In this document: positions 14,731 to 15,557 of the stretch, one piece after another
Numbering within the stretch: position 1 is the first letter of the stretch
How the letters are laid out: the number at the start of each line of letters is the position of its first letter
Source of the DNA: an uncultured Lachnospiraceae bacterium
GTDB taxonomy: Bacteria > Bacillota > Clostridia > Lachnospirales > Lachnospiraceae
Direction: 5' to 3'
Assembly: GCA_947003375.1 (NCBI GenBank)
Contig: CAMQOJ010000038.1
Location: forward strand, 1 to 15,557
DNA length: 15,557 bases
Translations under genes and position numbers: made by a program
Notes under the pieces: model-generated
Seen by the model: the letters and a program-made list of their open reading frames with translations, nothing else
Told to the model about the DNA's origin: nothing
Database searches by the model: none

Positions 14731-14782
14731 GGATTCTTTTATCCAAGTTCTACAATAGAATCCAAATGCAGGATTCTATTGT
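14731..14782 (-). promoter_or_regulatory. Triple AGAATCC-type repeat in the ChrA leader, candidate operator or RNA switch
   Basis: ACAATAGAATCC (14752-14763) and GGATTCTATTGT (14771-14782) are a perfect 12-bp inverted repeat with a 7-nt loop. It starts a few bases after the predicted transcription start. A third GGATTCT lies at 14731-14737, again next to CAATA. As DNA this resembles a dimeric repressor site plus an extra half-site. As RNA, the middle arm could pair with either neighbour, so alternative structures ahead of the ribosome site are possible. Confidence 0.65.
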
Positions 14783-14791
14783 CTAAGATCC

Positions 14792-14820
14792 ATTATACAG
14801 GAAATTCCGGAAAATGGAAA
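14792..14820 (-). promoter_or_regulatory. Predicted sigma-A promoter of the ChrA pair
   Basis: On the minus strand a perfect TATAAT (14797-14792) lies 17 nt after TTTCCA (14820-14815, 4 of 6). Transcription would begin near 14785, giving a leader of about 80 nt. It sits in the gap just after the surface-protein stop at 14839, which separates the two transcription units. Confidence 0.7.
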
Positions 14821-14838
14821 CTGCTCTTTTGAGGGTTT

Positions 14839-15557
14839 TCATATATTGTCCTTGTCATCGCCCTCCTCTTCAACCGCTTCTTCGCCTGTCTGCCGCCTCC
14901 TCTTTCCCGCAGGCTTTTGCCGGCGCTTTTTCCGCTTCCTCACGGATTTCTCCTGCTGTTCCATCCCCTTTCTCCCAGGCTTCCCGCGGCGCTTCCTGGC
15001 TTTTCCAATCAGCAGGATCAACAGCGCTGCGGCTGCCGCGCATCCTCCGGCGCAGGCGATTGCCACAAGCTTTCCGTTGTCCTTCTCCGCAGCAGTCAGA
15101 CGGAAAGCCCTCTCGGCATTCGAGGAGGATTCTCCTTCCAGGGCGGGTCCTCCCTCCATGGGGAATTCCAGGTAGCTTCCCACCGTGCTGCTCTCAACCG
15201 CCTGGTAGCCGTTCCCTGTCCAAAGCTCCACTGTAGTATGCTCCGCATCCTCACAGAGCGCCCGCACCAGAAGCCCGGATTCGTAGACGCTGTCAGGCTC
15301 CCGGCCGTCCAGCCACACGGAGAGCCTCGTGCCGCCCTCCGGCCCCTGCTCCAGCTTCAGCCTGCTCTCCGGCAGGAACTCTCCCTGCACCAGCACCAGC
15401 GGCCTGCCCTCCGCATCCTTTTCCTCGCTGGCCAGGGAAGTGACCCATCTCTCGTACCGTGCCTCCAGCACCTGGTTCCCGGTGACGAAATCCCAGTCAA
15501 AATCAGGCCATGTGCCGTAATATCCCTCCTTTTCGGGCACCTGGGGAATCAGGCTCC
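14839..15557 (-). CDS. C-terminal part of a membrane-anchored surface protein, 5' partial
   Basis: The frame is open to the window edge (first full codon at 15555), so the GTG at 15540 need not be the start. The visible ~238 residues begin with PQVPEKEGYYGTWPDFDWD, which resembles the end of a surface repeat of the 'P-x-K-x-G-Y-x-G-x-W' kind found in large clostridial cell-surface proteins. A beta-rich segment, a linker, one membrane helix (K-L-V-A-I-A-C-A-G-G onward, encoded around 15000-15070) and a cytoplasmic tail follow. The tail packs Arg/Lys clusters and ends with an acidic EEAVEEEGDDKD stretch. There is no LPxTG sorting signal, so anchoring is by the helix. No terminator is evident after the stop. 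I do not recognise the specific family and cannot give a function. Confidence 0.8.
   Translation of the reverse strand, partial: SLIPQVPEKEGYYGTWPDFDWDFVTGNQVLEARYERWVTSLASEEKDAEGRPLVLVQGEFLPESRLKLEQGPEGGTRLSVWLDGREPDSVYESGLLVRALCEDAEHTTVELWTGNGYQAVESSTVGSYLEFPMEGGPALEGESSSNAERAFRLTAAEKDNGKLVAIACAGGCAAAAALLILLIGKARKRRGKPGRKGMEQQEKSVRKRKKRRQKPAGKRRRQTGEEAVEEEGDDKDNI

Overview
The window looks like chromosomal DNA of a Gram-positive anaerobe, most likely a gut Lachnospiraceae-type Clostridia. The grounds are strong AGGAGG ribosome sites, frequent GTG starts, a YesN/YesM two-component pair next to an LplB/YtcP-type sugar ABC system, an Rpn-family PD-(D/E)XK gene and GC-rich coding DNA separated by AT-rich promoter DNA. 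This taxonomic call is an inference from gene families, not a database match. There is no rRNA, tRNA, CRISPR array or recognisable insertion sequence.

Layout. (1) 1-3818, plus strand: two translationally coupled half-transporters forming a heterodimeric ABC exporter. The first gene is cut by the window edge; the second carries seven 12-residue tandem repeats at its N terminus. (2) 3819-5065: an Rpn-like nuclease/transposase-family gene on the minus strand. It lies between two imperfect copies of the 3' end of the neighbouring glycosidase gene, each associated with a hairpin. (3) 5066-10420, minus strand: a carbohydrate operon reading permease (LplB type), permease (YtcP type), solute-binding lipoprotein, cytoplasmic clan-GH-D-like glycoside hydrolase, ending in a clear intrinsic terminator. 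No ATPase gene is present, so a shared MsmK-type ATPase encoded elsewhere is likely. (4) 10421-10599: a compact divergent control region with promoters on both strands, a palindrome on one -35 box and repeated A/T tracts. (5) 10600-13408, plus strand: response regulator (REC plus AraC-type HTH) and its LytS/YesM-type sensor kinase. (6) 13431-14820, minus strand: two half-size chromate-transporter (ChrA) genes behind a strong promoter whose leader holds a 12-bp inverted repeat. An unusual 144-nt gap with two further inverted repeats separates them. (7) 14839-15557, minus strand: the C-terminal part of a surface protein with one membrane anchor and a highly charged tail.

How the parts fit. Sections 3-5 form one functional unit: the kinase senses an extracellular cue, the regulator presumably activates the divergent operon, the lipoprotein and permeases import an oligosaccharide, and the signal-less hydrolase cleaves it in the cytoplasm. 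The substrate is unknown; an alpha-linked (alpha-galactoside-like) sugar is the best guess from the catalytic motifs. The exporter, the ChrA pair and the surface protein look like independent neighbours.

The least ordinary signals are the duplicated glycosidase 3' tail flanking the Rpn-like gene, the 36-bp minisatellite inside the exporter gene, the repeat-rich ChrA leader, and the glycosidase itself, which I cannot place in a named CAZy family.
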